This document shows, piece after piece, positions 35,301 through 46,665 of a stretch of 64,000 nucleotides of DNA. The notes beneath the pieces were generated by a model. The model saw only the letters and a list, made by a program, of their open reading frames with translations. It did no database searches and had not been told where the DNA came from. This DNA is from Acanthornis magna. Lineage: Eukaryota; Chordata; Aves; Passeriformes; Acanthizidae. Location: the NCBI GenBank assembly GCA_036785705.1, contig JAWUZG010000365.1, positions 1 to 64,000 of the forward strand, given 5' to 3'. Positions within the stretch are counted from its first letter, which is position 1. Each line of letters opens with the position of its first letter. The translations under genes were made by a program, and so were the position numbers.

Positions 35301-37645
35301 TATTGTTGCTTTTATCACTTTATTGCTTTTGTTACTTTTTCATGTGGGAAATGTTTTGATTAGATAGAATACACCCTCAGAGATTCATCCTTGTCTTTCA
35401 CAATAGCTATCTCTGCATTTACAGCAATAATGCAATCTCCATAATCCTGAATTTGTAGAATTTTCTCATTATTTTATCATAGTACCTTCACTAGCACTTA
35501 TCATTCTCTAACACACGAAGCCAGCTTAGCAATTATTGTATTACTGTATTACTACCATTTAACAGTGAGTTGTAATGTTTGTGACAAAAATAGAAAATTG
35601 GACCAGAATCTAAATTTCCATAACAGAATGCATCATTGTGGCAACATTAAGAGCACACTTTAGTGAACCTTTAGTATTCATCTGTACCTGTGACTACCAT
35701 GGTGTTTCTGGACCAAGATTCTGACTGAAATGTTTCCCAAGAATGCTCTAAGCAAGCAAGGAGGCAGATTCTTTCTAACAGTTGCTTAACATAGTCTACT
35801 TGAGGTTCTTTCATGGTACATCTACAACTTAAACAGGTGCTTCTAAGCAAGTCAAATTTATTTCAACAACTAATATTCCATTCAATCCAAATATCAGCCA
35901 AAGCAGCTGAACTGTGACATTGGCCAGCTGGCTGCATGCAGATGAGCAGGTACAGTCTATATTGGGGTGTATTCTGGAACAGCTGTGCTGCTGGAGACAA
36001 TGTGGGCGAGTTTACAGGTGCAACGCACGCCTCAGCTAAGAGCTGAGACAGCTTTATGTTAGACATGTGCAGGGTGGGTGAAGGGTGCTGACTCAGCCAC
36101 CTCAGATGACAGGAAGGGGCAGGTAGGACTCTCCCAAGGCAGAAGGACTCCCCAACAGAATACAGATGTGATCAGGTAAAATCTTTATGTTTCTCTTTCC
36201 CCAAAGGACGTACCTGCCTACCCTATATACAAATAACAGCCTATAGTTGTTGGCTGGATCCAAACACCTGTGCAGACCTGCCTGTCACATAAAAGCATTC
36301 TTTCGCCTGCATACTAGCTCTCAAATGACAAATTATGCTCATTTTTTGCCAGGCTGGGCGTGAACAAATTGCAGTGCTTTGACTTTCCACCAATGCAGCC
36401 CTCTGCTAAGAACGCTGCAAACAACAGCCATCACACTGAATTCAGTCCCATCTGTATCTTATGCGGCGTTTTTACAAAAACAATCATTATCTGTAAATTT
36501 ACCAGGAAATGACACAGAATAGACCTAGGTCAAAATCTGAAGCAGAGTAACTGAACTCTCACAGAGGAAATTAATTTCAGAGAAGAACCAAAATATTTTA
36601 GGAAGGGGCTAAACAGCTTGGTTTCTTCCTGTTCAATTGTAATGCCAAATTGTAATCACTAATCTGCTCCTCAGCATAATCTAGAAAATACATGTTTTAC
36701 CATGCAATTCTTAAGCTGTCAATTCATATTTAAACAAAAAGGAAATGAGCACATACATAAAAATCTGGTTTGATATCTTGAGATGAAATTGTGGCTCCAT
36801 TTAATTCAATGGAAAATTTGTCATTGACTTATGTACTCAATAATGTTAGCAGGCACTTTTTCACATAAAAGACTAAACTTTCAGAATAAGCATGAAGGGA
36901 CTGGCTTTGAAAGTAAATTCAGGATTTCTTATTACTTTTGTTCCTCTCCCTCCAAAAGAAAAGAGAAATCAATATGGGTTAATTCAATGTTTATATTTCT
37001 GTCATCCTGTTTTAAATCTAAAGTGAAAGGGGTTGTTTTAACATTGCAAATGCTTCTTTCCTCCATAGAACTATAGATCAAGGTTTGACATATGAAAAGC
37101 ATAACTCTATAGGGAAACTAAAAAATATTTGAAGTATTTTTTCATCATCTTTGAACACATGGAGTTCATTGCATAGATTTATTACTATTAACTCACAATG
37201 TGTGCACTCACACATTTTTTTATTTTTGTGTCCTGTTCTTTCTTATTTTATCTGTGTCAGCCACCTCCCTTTTCTCCACATAAATCCCTACTTAGCCAAC
37301 ATCTGCACCAGTCCAAAAGGCAGGGCAATGATGAGGGCAGCAGGAAACACTATTTCCTAGGCGTAACTGGCTTTCACAGTTAACGGTATCTTTTAGTGCT
37401 GGATAACTTCCTTTGTTGCCAAGGGATGTTTCTCGGGAGTGGTCAGAGTAATGAGACCTTGGAAAAGAGGCAGGCATGACCTTCTTTTGCCTGCACACAA
37501 CATTCCCTGAATAAACCCTCAAAGTTCCCTACCTGATCTAGGAAGAATGAAGACTGAATTGAGGCTAATACTGAAGAGCTCATTGAAAAACAAGTGAAAG
37601 TGACAACAGTTCCTTTTCTCCCTTTGGTTTTAGTTCTTTCTCTAA
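32387..37645. other. Non-coding stretch, no gene seen
   Basis: This is AT-rich unique DNA. It includes an octamer-like ATTTGCAT near 33626 beside a purine-rich patch with GGAAGGAA. No supported exons, RNA genes or transposons were seen. Open frames are under 110 codons and unrecognised. Confidence 0.55.
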
Positions 37646-37802
37646 GTTTTTTTGGGGGTTTTTTGGTTTCGTTTTTTGGTTGGGTTTTTTTTTGGGGGGG
37701 GGGGGTATTTGGTTGGTTTGGTTTTTGGGGTTTTTTTGTGGTTTTTTTGTTTTTATTTTTTTGGGGTTTTTTTTGTTTTTTTTTTTTGTTTTTTTTTTTT
37801 GG
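37646..37802 (+). repeat. T/G-only low-complexity tract with G12 run
   Basis: About 155 bp consist almost solely of T and G on the plus strand, including a run of 12 G at 37694-37705 and several GGGG/TTTTTTT alternations. It is the same style as 18029-18410 and 58635-58755. Frames through it are translated repeat. Confidence 0.95.
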
Positions 37803-38968
37803 TGCAAATGCAGGAGAATTTATGCATTGCTTAAATAATATTAGGCAATACAACAGAAACTAGGCAATATGACCAGAGACAATTTTTGATCACATAAAGC
37901 AGGAGTATGATTCAATCAAAAATAGTGGTACAATTTTACCTTTAAATATATTAATCCCAAAATTAACACACACCAAAGTTTGAATCGAATAATGGAATAA
38001 ATAATATACAAAACAATATAAAAGACCTTTATTTGTGCTTCGAGTAACAACTGTGCACAATTACAGCCTTTTTAATTTTAATTCTCTATTTCAAAATTTC
38101 TTTCACTTTTAAAAAATTAATTGATTTCATTTTAATGTCTATTAATGTATCTCCTGGAACCACTGAGATTATATTACTGGTAATTACCACTAACATATAT
38201 ATATATAGTAAATAATACCTGTATGCACCTAAGCTTCCTTTTTCCAACGTCCACTTTCACCCAGCTTATCTGCTGGTATAAAGCAAGTGCACAGCTCTAC
38301 TGTTTCAGTAACACAAGGCTGATTTATATCAGCTGGGGATTTAGCCTGTCTTGTTTCCATGAATTCAAACAGTATCTCACAGAGCTGTAAAGATCTCTTA
38401 TACAAGTATGTAACAGAAAATGTAGAAAGCTCTAAGATGGCTGAACATTTCCTCAGAGTGCTGAGAGTTCCTTCCTGCTCATTTCACTTGTAAGTGAGAA
38501 ATAACTCTCTGATGACTTGACCTCTTCAAAAAGAAAAAAAATAAATCTGTACTGATATCTGCCAATCAGGTCAAATTGCAGAAGCAAATTTATTTTATTT
38601 ACTATCCTCTGAAAACTGAAAATGATTAATAATTGCTTGCCCAAAGGCCTGAGGATAAATTCTGAAACAAACACTCCCTAGTTAGCTCAGAAAATCACCT
38701 CACCCATTTGATTTACACATCAATGTCTACTGAGGAACTAGTATGTGTTTCCTTATGTTACATCTATAAATTGTGCCACCATTTGTTAGGATATAAATCA
38801 TCAGCCTTTATAGTGTTTCAGATGATGGTATGTCATGGCTCCAAGTCATCTGTATGACCACAAAAATAAGTATGTAGAAACTGTCAGTATTTAACTAACT
38901 TATATAAAATCAATTCCTTGCTAAGAAAGATTAGGCATTGCATGGACATGTGGGTGTACAAAGTCCAG
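37803..38968. other. Non-coding stretch up to the right arm
   Basis: This is AT-rich unique DNA with a short TA dinucleotide run near 38194-38206. It ends where homology to the left arm begins (about 38969). No gene or mobile element was recognised. Confidence 0.6.
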
Positions 38969-41062
38969 ATGAGACAATGTCAGTACTCCAGGCATGCTGC
39001 CAATTATTATTCAAACACCATCCCTGAAATGGATTTTCTTCCTGCAAAAGAACAATAGAGTGTTTCCTAAAATGAAACAAAATGCTCAGTGCCGTTGTGG
39101 TTGGGGAGAAGGGAGAAAATATTAAATTATCTTATTTTGTGCATGAAAGAAAGAAACATTTCTCATAAGAGGGTACTTTACAAGGTGGAGCAAATTGTGT
39201 CATCTTCAAACACTGACTTTTGCAGAGGCCTCAGATACGAGAGGTGGATACTTTTGTCCCTTGAAGTGTGATTTTTAAGAAATGTTGTATTTGGCAGGCT
39301 GTTATAACATGTCATGGTGCTATTAAATGCAAGTCAGAAGTTCTTTATAATTCATTAGCATTCCTTCTTGACTGGAAACTACGCAGCCACCTGCCCCTGC
39401 TGTTATTCAGAAGTAGGAGACAAGGTAGTCGTTCAGAAAGTACCAGACTGACAAGCAGTTGGCAGGGACGAATACCAGTGTATCAAAAAACAAGTACAAA
39501 ACAAGAGCAATGAAACTACACATGATTTACTGGTCAAACTAGTGATGTAAAGTGCTGGGACTTATGCAAACCTTGTTTCTGCATCAGATAACCAGTGACT
39601 CATGTCAATATCAGGCAAATTCCTTGGTTCTGGGACACTGAGTTTGACAGCAATCAAGCACAAGCAAAATTGTTGCCACACTAGTTGTTACAACACTCAT
39701 ACAAATGACACAACACTCACACAAATGACATAAATACAAGAACCACCAGAGAAAACTCTTTAGCATTAAAAGGAAATCTCTATCTAGTGTAACATATAAT
39801 TTGCACATTCTACAATTCTCATCAGTGTATGCAATGTTAACTTCCAAGGATTCACCTGCATTTCTCAGCCTTAATTCTACCAAAAAATACAAGCACTCTG
39901 ACTTCCATGCATCCAGCTTGTGCCAAACATCCGTTTCTAATACCAAGAAACAAAGATTCAAAAAGAGTTCTTTGATACAAACATCTGCATAAAGTTGATC
40001 AAAATTTAATCACTTATTTTTTCCCTTTCTCAGTTCATGCTGTAGACAGGCTGGATGGAAGCATTCCCCCTTTTGATTTCTTTACTTTGAAAATTGTATA
40101 TCTCAACACTGAAATGGGGATTTTCTACAGTGTGTTACAATACTGATGTCTGTTTAGGACTGTACATCTTTTATCGACAACAAACTGCCAAAGTCTATGA
40201 CTGTGATCACTGACATTTCACATACTCAGGTCCAAAGACAGGCTGTGGCAGTCAGATTAGACCATTTGCTATGCTGTGTTCCTTAGAAATATAAAAACAT
40301 ATGTAGCCCCGAAAGCATAGCTAATTTAGCTGTAATACAGTTTTAAGTAATTTTAAACTTTAAAGGGATACAGAACCACCATTTACTTCAGTACACTCAG
40401 TTACTAGCCCATATCAGAGACCTGTTTTCCCTGAGCTACTTACATACTTACAATGTGAAGCTTTTAAAAGGTGGATTTGTTGATACAAATCCAGTCATAA
40501 CAGTGAGAAAAATGAAGTATTGCAAAACTGTTTTCTAATATATATATATATTTTACAACATGTGTGGCAGGCCAGTTTTCTGTGCAGAATTTGTACAAAC
40601 AGCTGAAAAAAGTGTGGAAGAGGATCATGCTCTGGATTTCTTCCATTTTGAAAACCAGTAACTAAGTTTTCAAAATCCATACACATCCTTTCATGCCTTA
40701 AAATGATTATATACCAAGTCCACAGCAATAGCTTATTTTTTTCTTGAAAAAAAGAGCACAGGAAGAATATAATTTCTAGCTGCAATTTGACCTATGAATC
40801 ACATCCATAATATCTACAAAGACTTTATGTGAAAATCATTTCCCCATCACTTGCATAATACTCTTATACTATACTTGTATGCATGTAGCATATGAACACA
40901 TACCTTTAATAGATTAAGTTATTAATTACAATTTCAAAGTTTACAGTTGTTGTTTTTTGATCTCTTTATAGAGGGTTGGTAAAAAAGAGACTGAAATGAA
41001 TCCCGCATGAGGAAAGCAAAAAGGAAATACTGGTGAACTTATATAAAATAGGTATATAAATA

Positions 41063-41105
41063 CTTATCTGCTCTCCTCCTGCTATTACAGAGAAGAGCAG
41101 ATAAG
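41063..41105. other. Strong 17-bp stem-loop, right arm
   Basis: This is the mirror copy of the hairpin at 7783-7825, with both stem strands unchanged. Being self-complementary, it reads the same way on either strand. Confidence 0.5.
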
Positions 41106-41234
41106 CTGTATAGCTAAGACTGCAATTTTCTAGCCTGCAAACAGCCCAGCATTATAACTATGCACACTCTTTCACCTCGCACCTGTACACTATGTACAAC
41201 TCTTTCAGTTTTCAAGGAACAATTTAATGCCCTT

Positions 41235-41566
41235 CATCTGGAGCTTTAGACTGGACTGTAGGAAGCATTTTTTAACTGAAAGGGGGGTCAAACACTGGAA
41301 CAGCCTTTCCTAGAGAGGTAGTGAGGTCCCAAGCCTGTCAGGGTTTAAGAGGCATTTTGACAAGGCCCTTACGTACAAGCTTTGACTTGGTTGGTCCTTG
41401 GTCAGGTGGGTGGACTAGGTGATTATTGCACTTCAACTGAAATAATCTATTTTATTCTGTTCTATTCTATTCTATTCTATTCTATTCTATTCTATTCTAT
41501 TCTATTCTATTCTATTCTATTCTATTCTATTCTATTCTATCCCCATCCCATCCCATCCCATCCCAT
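41235..41566 (+). mobile_element. CR1 LINE 3' end, right-arm copy
   Basis: This is the mirror copy of the CR1 at 7341-7656, on the plus strand. It reads through the conserved CR1 3' region (ACACTGGAACAG, then TGGACTAGGTGATTATTGCA) into a TTCTA array and a CCATC array. It is 5'-truncated with no coding capacity. Confidence 0.85.
41453..41540 (+). repeat. (TTCTA)n microsatellite at CR1 tail, right arm
   Basis: About 17 TTCTA pentamers with one interruption (TTCTG) near the start are followed by CCATC units at 41541-41566. It is longer than the left-arm array, and the CCATC part also gained one unit. Confidence 0.95.
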
Positions 41567-43891
41567 CTCTCCTCTAACAAGTAATAAGGAAGCAGGGTAT
41601 CTAGCTTAGATTCTAGCTCTTTTTAAAATTGTGTTAAAATTGTAGGGGGTCACAGCTGAGGAAATTCTGCCAATATCACACCAAAAACTTCCTGCTTCAC
41701 AGTATGAAGCCTGGTACAGTGGAAATCCTATTAAGACAAATATTTACAGATAAAAATGATGTTGAATGAAAGTTTCAGTGTTCTCTTTTTCATCAGCAGT
41801 TACGCAAATCACTTTCTGCTCTACCACAAATATTGATTTATATTAATCACAAAACCTTCATGACTTGCAGGCATGAAAGAAAATCAATACAGTAATGGTT
41901 AGTTTTCTGCTAGCCAGCACATTTGTGTGACAGAAGAGGGCACACAATGAAGCCCTGTGGTAAGTCTGTAGGCAAACGGATGAGAAATGTGAGAGCAAAA
42001 ATGCTGGTAGTGAATGGGAAGTAAATCCTTTAACAGCCCTAACTCAAATATGCTCTGAATGCTGATTTTACTCCATCTCAGAAGCCTTTATTTAGAATTC
42101 AGCATGGGAGAACAGCTCTAGGAACCACATTTCCACAAGGCATTTGGTACATCTCAGACTTATTATTCAGATGTTACTGACAGATCTCCTCTCATACTCT
42201 TCATACGTAAAAATTGCCACAGTGAAGCTTAATTATTCAATAGTAACAGTGCATTTCATTCATACACACTTCTCTGTAAAACAGACACTGCTGTGTAACT
42301 CCATGACCAATGTAACAATGTGCTCTTTAAAATAACACCTCCATGATCTCAAACATACCTGTGTCAGAAAAGTCAGCATACAGATGAATTACTACTTCTG
42401 TGTCACTGGAACTGATATAACAGGATCTGTAGCATGAAAACCAAAGCACAGATGCCAGCTGAATCACACAGCTAATAGAACGAGACTAAAAGAGAGTAAA
42501 ATACATCCATCTGTCCTGACTGAGGTACTGACTTCTTAGACTACTCTGTCTCCTGAAATGCACAAGGCCAGTGCAGTCAACAGAGAGATTCTTGTTTATG
42601 TTTGCAATGAATTTTCACATAGACCTTTTTCTACTGAATTGTGCTTTACTGCTCACAAGCTGAACCTAGTTCTGCTTAAAAAAAATAGTACTATTAGTCT
42701 ATGCAATTCTGTAATGGAGTAGGAAATAAAGATTATAAAAAGTCACTGAATGCACTCTCTTAAAGTGTCCCAAAATTCCTTTTGCAGATAAGAAATTTTG
42801 GGGAAAGTCAGTTTTCTTTTTGTAGTGCACCAGGGAGGCAAAACTGCATGCCACAATCTTAATTACAGTTTTACATGCTTGGAAATGAGCTATGCTGTCA
42901 GTAGTTTGTAGCTACAGTAAATGAAAGCAGAATCTACTTTTTAGTGACAGAAGACAACATAAGAAAAGTATGAGTATGCATTAGTAGCACTTAAAAAGAT
43001 TATGATATGGCTGAAGATTTTTATAACATTAACTTCCAATATTAATGAATGCACATGAATTTCAGACATAACAATTTCTATTTAATTTACAAGGCTGTCA
43101 GTTTGTCTTTAAAGACAATTCAAAAGGGAAACAAAAATGACAATCACAAAAAAATACCTATTTAAATCTTTAAATCTAATCTGTGGAACCTGCTTCACAA
43201 ATGAACTCTTTGCAGTAATGCATTCCTGTCTTGATAAAATGTTGAGATTTGCAAGGAAATGAACAGATACTATTTTCTAATTCTCTCTAGAAACCCAGAA
43301 AAGAACGGTTAGGTTCTATTGACCCTGTCTAAATGAAGCTGGAGGAACTGTCCAGAGCATATGAATATAATAGAAATATAAAAATATAATAAAAACTGTA
43401 AATTTGGAGGTGGTAGTCTTGACCAGGTTGGTTGATGTTCTTTCTACTGAGGTCTGCTTTTCTCCTGTGAAGTTACTGACTGTAATGCAGGTGAATAACA
43501 ACCAACAAGAATCTGGTAACAAAAGTGTAATGGATTATTGCATCAATGATTTCTGTGATTTCACTTAAGGTGATAATTTGCTACTAAATTCTGCTATTCA
43601 GAGGTTGAATTATCTCAAAATTGTATTGTAATTTAAACAATTGGTAAAAGTCCTAAAGTAGGAATGCTAGTATGGGCTTTAGAGGGGAAGAAAAAAGCAA
43701 CAAGAAGGAAGATTTAACAAAATATTTGGAAATTTTAAAAATAATTCTACTCTGTAAGTGCAAAGAAGGTGAGTATGCATTTTATGGAATTCAGTAAGCG
43801 AAAAAATTTATCTGCAACCATTATTTCTCCTTCTTTGTATACAGAACCCCTATATCATGTGAGAAATGACTGAAAAATATTTTACTAAAAA

Positions 43892-43897
43892 CAAGAC
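43892..43897 (+). repeat. Target-site duplication (CAAGAC), left copy
   Basis: This 6-bp direct repeat lies immediately before the solo LTR. The uninterrupted ancestral site is in the left arm as GTCTTG at 5011-5016 (reverse complement), which proves the insertion. Confidence 0.93.
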
Positions 43898-44178
43898 TGT
43901 GGTTGCACTGTTTTGAAACTCTTTCTGCTCCTTCTCAGAGAGAACATAGATAAGTTGCATTCTTTTACTTTCTTAATCTCTGTGTTTGGTATCAGGTGTT
44001 ATTTGGCTGTGACCAATGGTTTTAGGAGGTGGATTTCTTTTCTGACCAATAGTTGCTAGAATATAAATGGTATAAAAACCCTTTTGGTAAATAAACTTTC
44101 CCTTTCGCCATCTTGACGTCACCTGCCTGCCTTCTTCTCTCAGCCAGCTCCTGTAGCCTCGGGGAAAACTAAGCCACA
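43898..44178 (+). mobile_element. ERVK-like solo LTR present only in the right arm
   Basis: This 281-bp element begins TGTGGTTGCACTG and ends AAGCCACA, giving TG...CA ends and short inverted termini. Perfect 6-bp direct repeats CAAGAC flank it (43892-43897 and 44179-44184). The left arm has the empty site with a single copy at 5011-5016. Inside, in order, are two ACCAAT motifs (near 44011 and 44044), a TATA element (TATAAATGGTATAAAA, 44062-44077) and an AATAAA signal (44090-44095). Six-base duplications are typical of alpha/beta-like (ERVK) avian retroviruses. No gag, pol or env remains. Confidence 0.93.
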
Positions 44179-44184
44179 CAAGAC
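44179..44184 (+). repeat. Target-site duplication (CAAGAC), right copy
   Basis: This is the second 6-bp copy directly after the CCACA end of the solo LTR. The sequence then continues as in the left arm. Confidence 0.93.
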
Positions 44185-45273
44185 TAGTGTAATATCATGC
44201 AGCCTAAGGAAAAACTGTGGAGTTTTTATACATCAAAATGCTTTACAGAATGAAATGTTCTGGATTTTTTTTTTTTTTAAATTTTGAAAATGTAAGTGTT
44301 TTCCTGGTACTTTCAATACAAACAAAAGTACTTTGGAACAAAAGCCTCAAAACATTTAATGCAAGCACTGGAATATATTTCCCTGAGTCCTTATGTAATG
44401 TTACTTTTCAAAAAAGTCAACTTCAGTGCAAAACCTGCAATCCTCAAGCCGTGGAGAACTGTGGGAGCTGTAGTTCCAGCGACTGTCACTTCACCTTCTC
44501 CATCACCTGCAAACTCTGTGGTCAGACTCAGCCTTTTGCCAAATTCAGAATATCTCTGCACACAGAGGTCTGGGGGTCAGGCAGTACAGGAGGAGTGAAG
44601 AATGAGGGAAGAACGCACCCACACACAGCTCCCACGAGGCACCAGAGCAGCACACACCTGCCACACACACCTCAAAGTCACCTGAAATGAGACTCCGCAA
44701 CTCAGCAAACTGTTTTCATTTTGTTTGATTCAAACTAAAGGTTTACTTTAGATTTCCATGGCAGAATATTTGCATCTGAAGGCACTGAGAGGGAGCTGAG
44801 GTTATTGGGTTTTATGACCAGAAGAGACATGAAACCAGAGACATGAATGAGGCTCTCCAGCAACTCACAGAATTCATCAGTCACGTGTTTCCTACCTTGC
44901 AAGAACTTCAGCTCCACACAGCAGCAATATTCCCTCCTGGCTAAATTCTATGCCTATGTAATTATATCCAGTTCTGCTGCAGTTAATAAAGCGGCAGGAA
45001 TTTACAGCAAGGGTTAGCACACCAATCTCAGCCACCTTCAGCCTTGGTATTAAGTACAGAATATCTCCATTTATCTCATTTGTTCCTGTCATAAACATCT
45101 TTAGAAGAGTTCTACCTATTGCATAAGAATTTATTTCCTCAAATTACTACATCACGCATCAGAGTAACTTCAACACTTATTTCCTTTCAACAATTCAGAT
45201 AATTATGTTTAAGGACTTAGAACAAACTTACATAAAGTCACTTTACTTTATTTATTATGTGACGGTTGCTGTA

Positions 45274-45342
45274 TTACTCATGAGTAACCAGAGCCTGTCA
45301 CATTGCAAAATTTCATGAATAATATGTCATATATTATGCATG
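45274..45342. other. Cluster of two dyad symmetries, right arm
   Basis: This is the mirror copy of 3847-3915. The perfect palindrome TTACTCATGAGTAA is at 45274-45287 and the imperfect AT-rich dyad at 45314-45342. The sequence of both dyads is kept between arms. Confidence 0.45.
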
Positions 45343-46369
45343 CATGTATAGTTCAGCATTGTCAAATATAACCAAACAATTAATAAAACAAACGAAGAAT
45401 GCATAATTGAAGTGCTAAATCTCAGAACTCAGAATTGAAATTACTAACAGAGGATTACCCATCTGCCAGGAAAATATCCATTGTAAGCAATCCGAGTGCA
45501 GTCAACCAATCTACAGTTTTTTTAAAAATTAAGTATTGCTATTAGAAACTGATTATACTTTTTAACAGCAATAAATCCCCATGAAATTAGTTATTGTTTA
45601 CCATAGCTGTAGCATTAACCTTTTGAAGCAAATTTAGCAAATTGCTAGCTAATGCTAATGACCAATTTTGAAAGGGATTACTCCTTAATTATATCATATA
45701 CAGTAGTAGTCATAAGATAGGATCATTTTGACGCCAGCTGCATCTTAACAGGAACAGTCTGAATTGGAACGAAGAACATTAATCCAAAATCAGTAGCTCA
45801 TATAATTAGAAGGAGCATGAGGACTACTCAGATGTGGTTTTTTTGTATGACCAGGAAAGAAGAAACACCTTTGGTTTACATTAGAATGATCATGCTCTTT
45901 TAAAAGAACAGCTAAAGCGTGAACAACTGCTCCCAAGGACCTACCTATTGTCAGACTTATGCAGTGTGCTTGCTCAATTGTTTGCTTCGTGTGACCTAAC
46001 CACCAGGACACAAGGGAGCATGGGACAGCCTTATTTTCAAGGCAGACATTTATTATTTAGGAGACCCTGAGTTACAAAGCTTTTAGAAAGGACCACTAGC
46101 TTCTTTTCTTACAAAACCACCACCAACATAGCAAATAATCGCTTCAAAACCTGTTTATTCTATATAATATGTTACGAGCCACTGCAGCTATTAGTATTAA
46201 ATGCAGATTTCAGAATCTGATCAATATATGCAAGATCGTTTAATTAAATTGGTGTTAGTTTTATCTGTGGTTGAAATGGAATAAAATGGAAAATGATTGT
46301 CACAATTCCATTGCCTCTTATTCCAAAGGAGCTGCTGGATGTGCTTTTGACCCCAACTCAGGCAGAGTT

Positions 46370-46436
46370 TCAGGGGGTTTCAGAGGGTGAAATTGTAGCA
46401 AAGAATTCAGGGGGTGAAATTGTAGCAAAGAATTCT
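46370..46436 (-). repeat. Compound minisatellite, right arm
   Basis: This is the mirror of the array at 2745-2822, with both 27-bp units kept but one fewer 10-bp decamer. It is a length-variable marker between the two palindrome arms. Confidence 0.8.
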
Positions 46437-46588
46437 TCTTACAAGAAGCAGGGATTTTCTAGCACCTCCAAGAACCAAGGAGCTCCTGCCACAACAGAAG
46501 TGCAAGAGCAATGGTTGTAGGCTGCTGCTGTGCCAACTCCGGCAACTGAAGCCATCTCCTCAACTCCAAATAAATTAAGCACTCTCCA

Positions 46589-46665
46589 GCATCTTCTGTA
46601 TATTCTACCCCATGCAATTAGGTCAGGAAGATGACCTAATTGCAGGGCGTAGAATAAGTAGAAGC
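46589..46665 (-). other. Long stem-loop, pre-miRNA-sized (right-arm copy)
   Basis: This is the mirror copy of the hairpin at 2515-2591. Its core is a perfect 13-bp inverted repeat, TGCAATTAGGTCA at 46613-46625 and its complement at 46632-46644, around a 6-base loop. Outer pairing continues through the TTCTA/TAGAA segment. The perfect stem here against a mismatched stem in the left arm means one copy has mutated since duplication. Confidence 0.5.
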
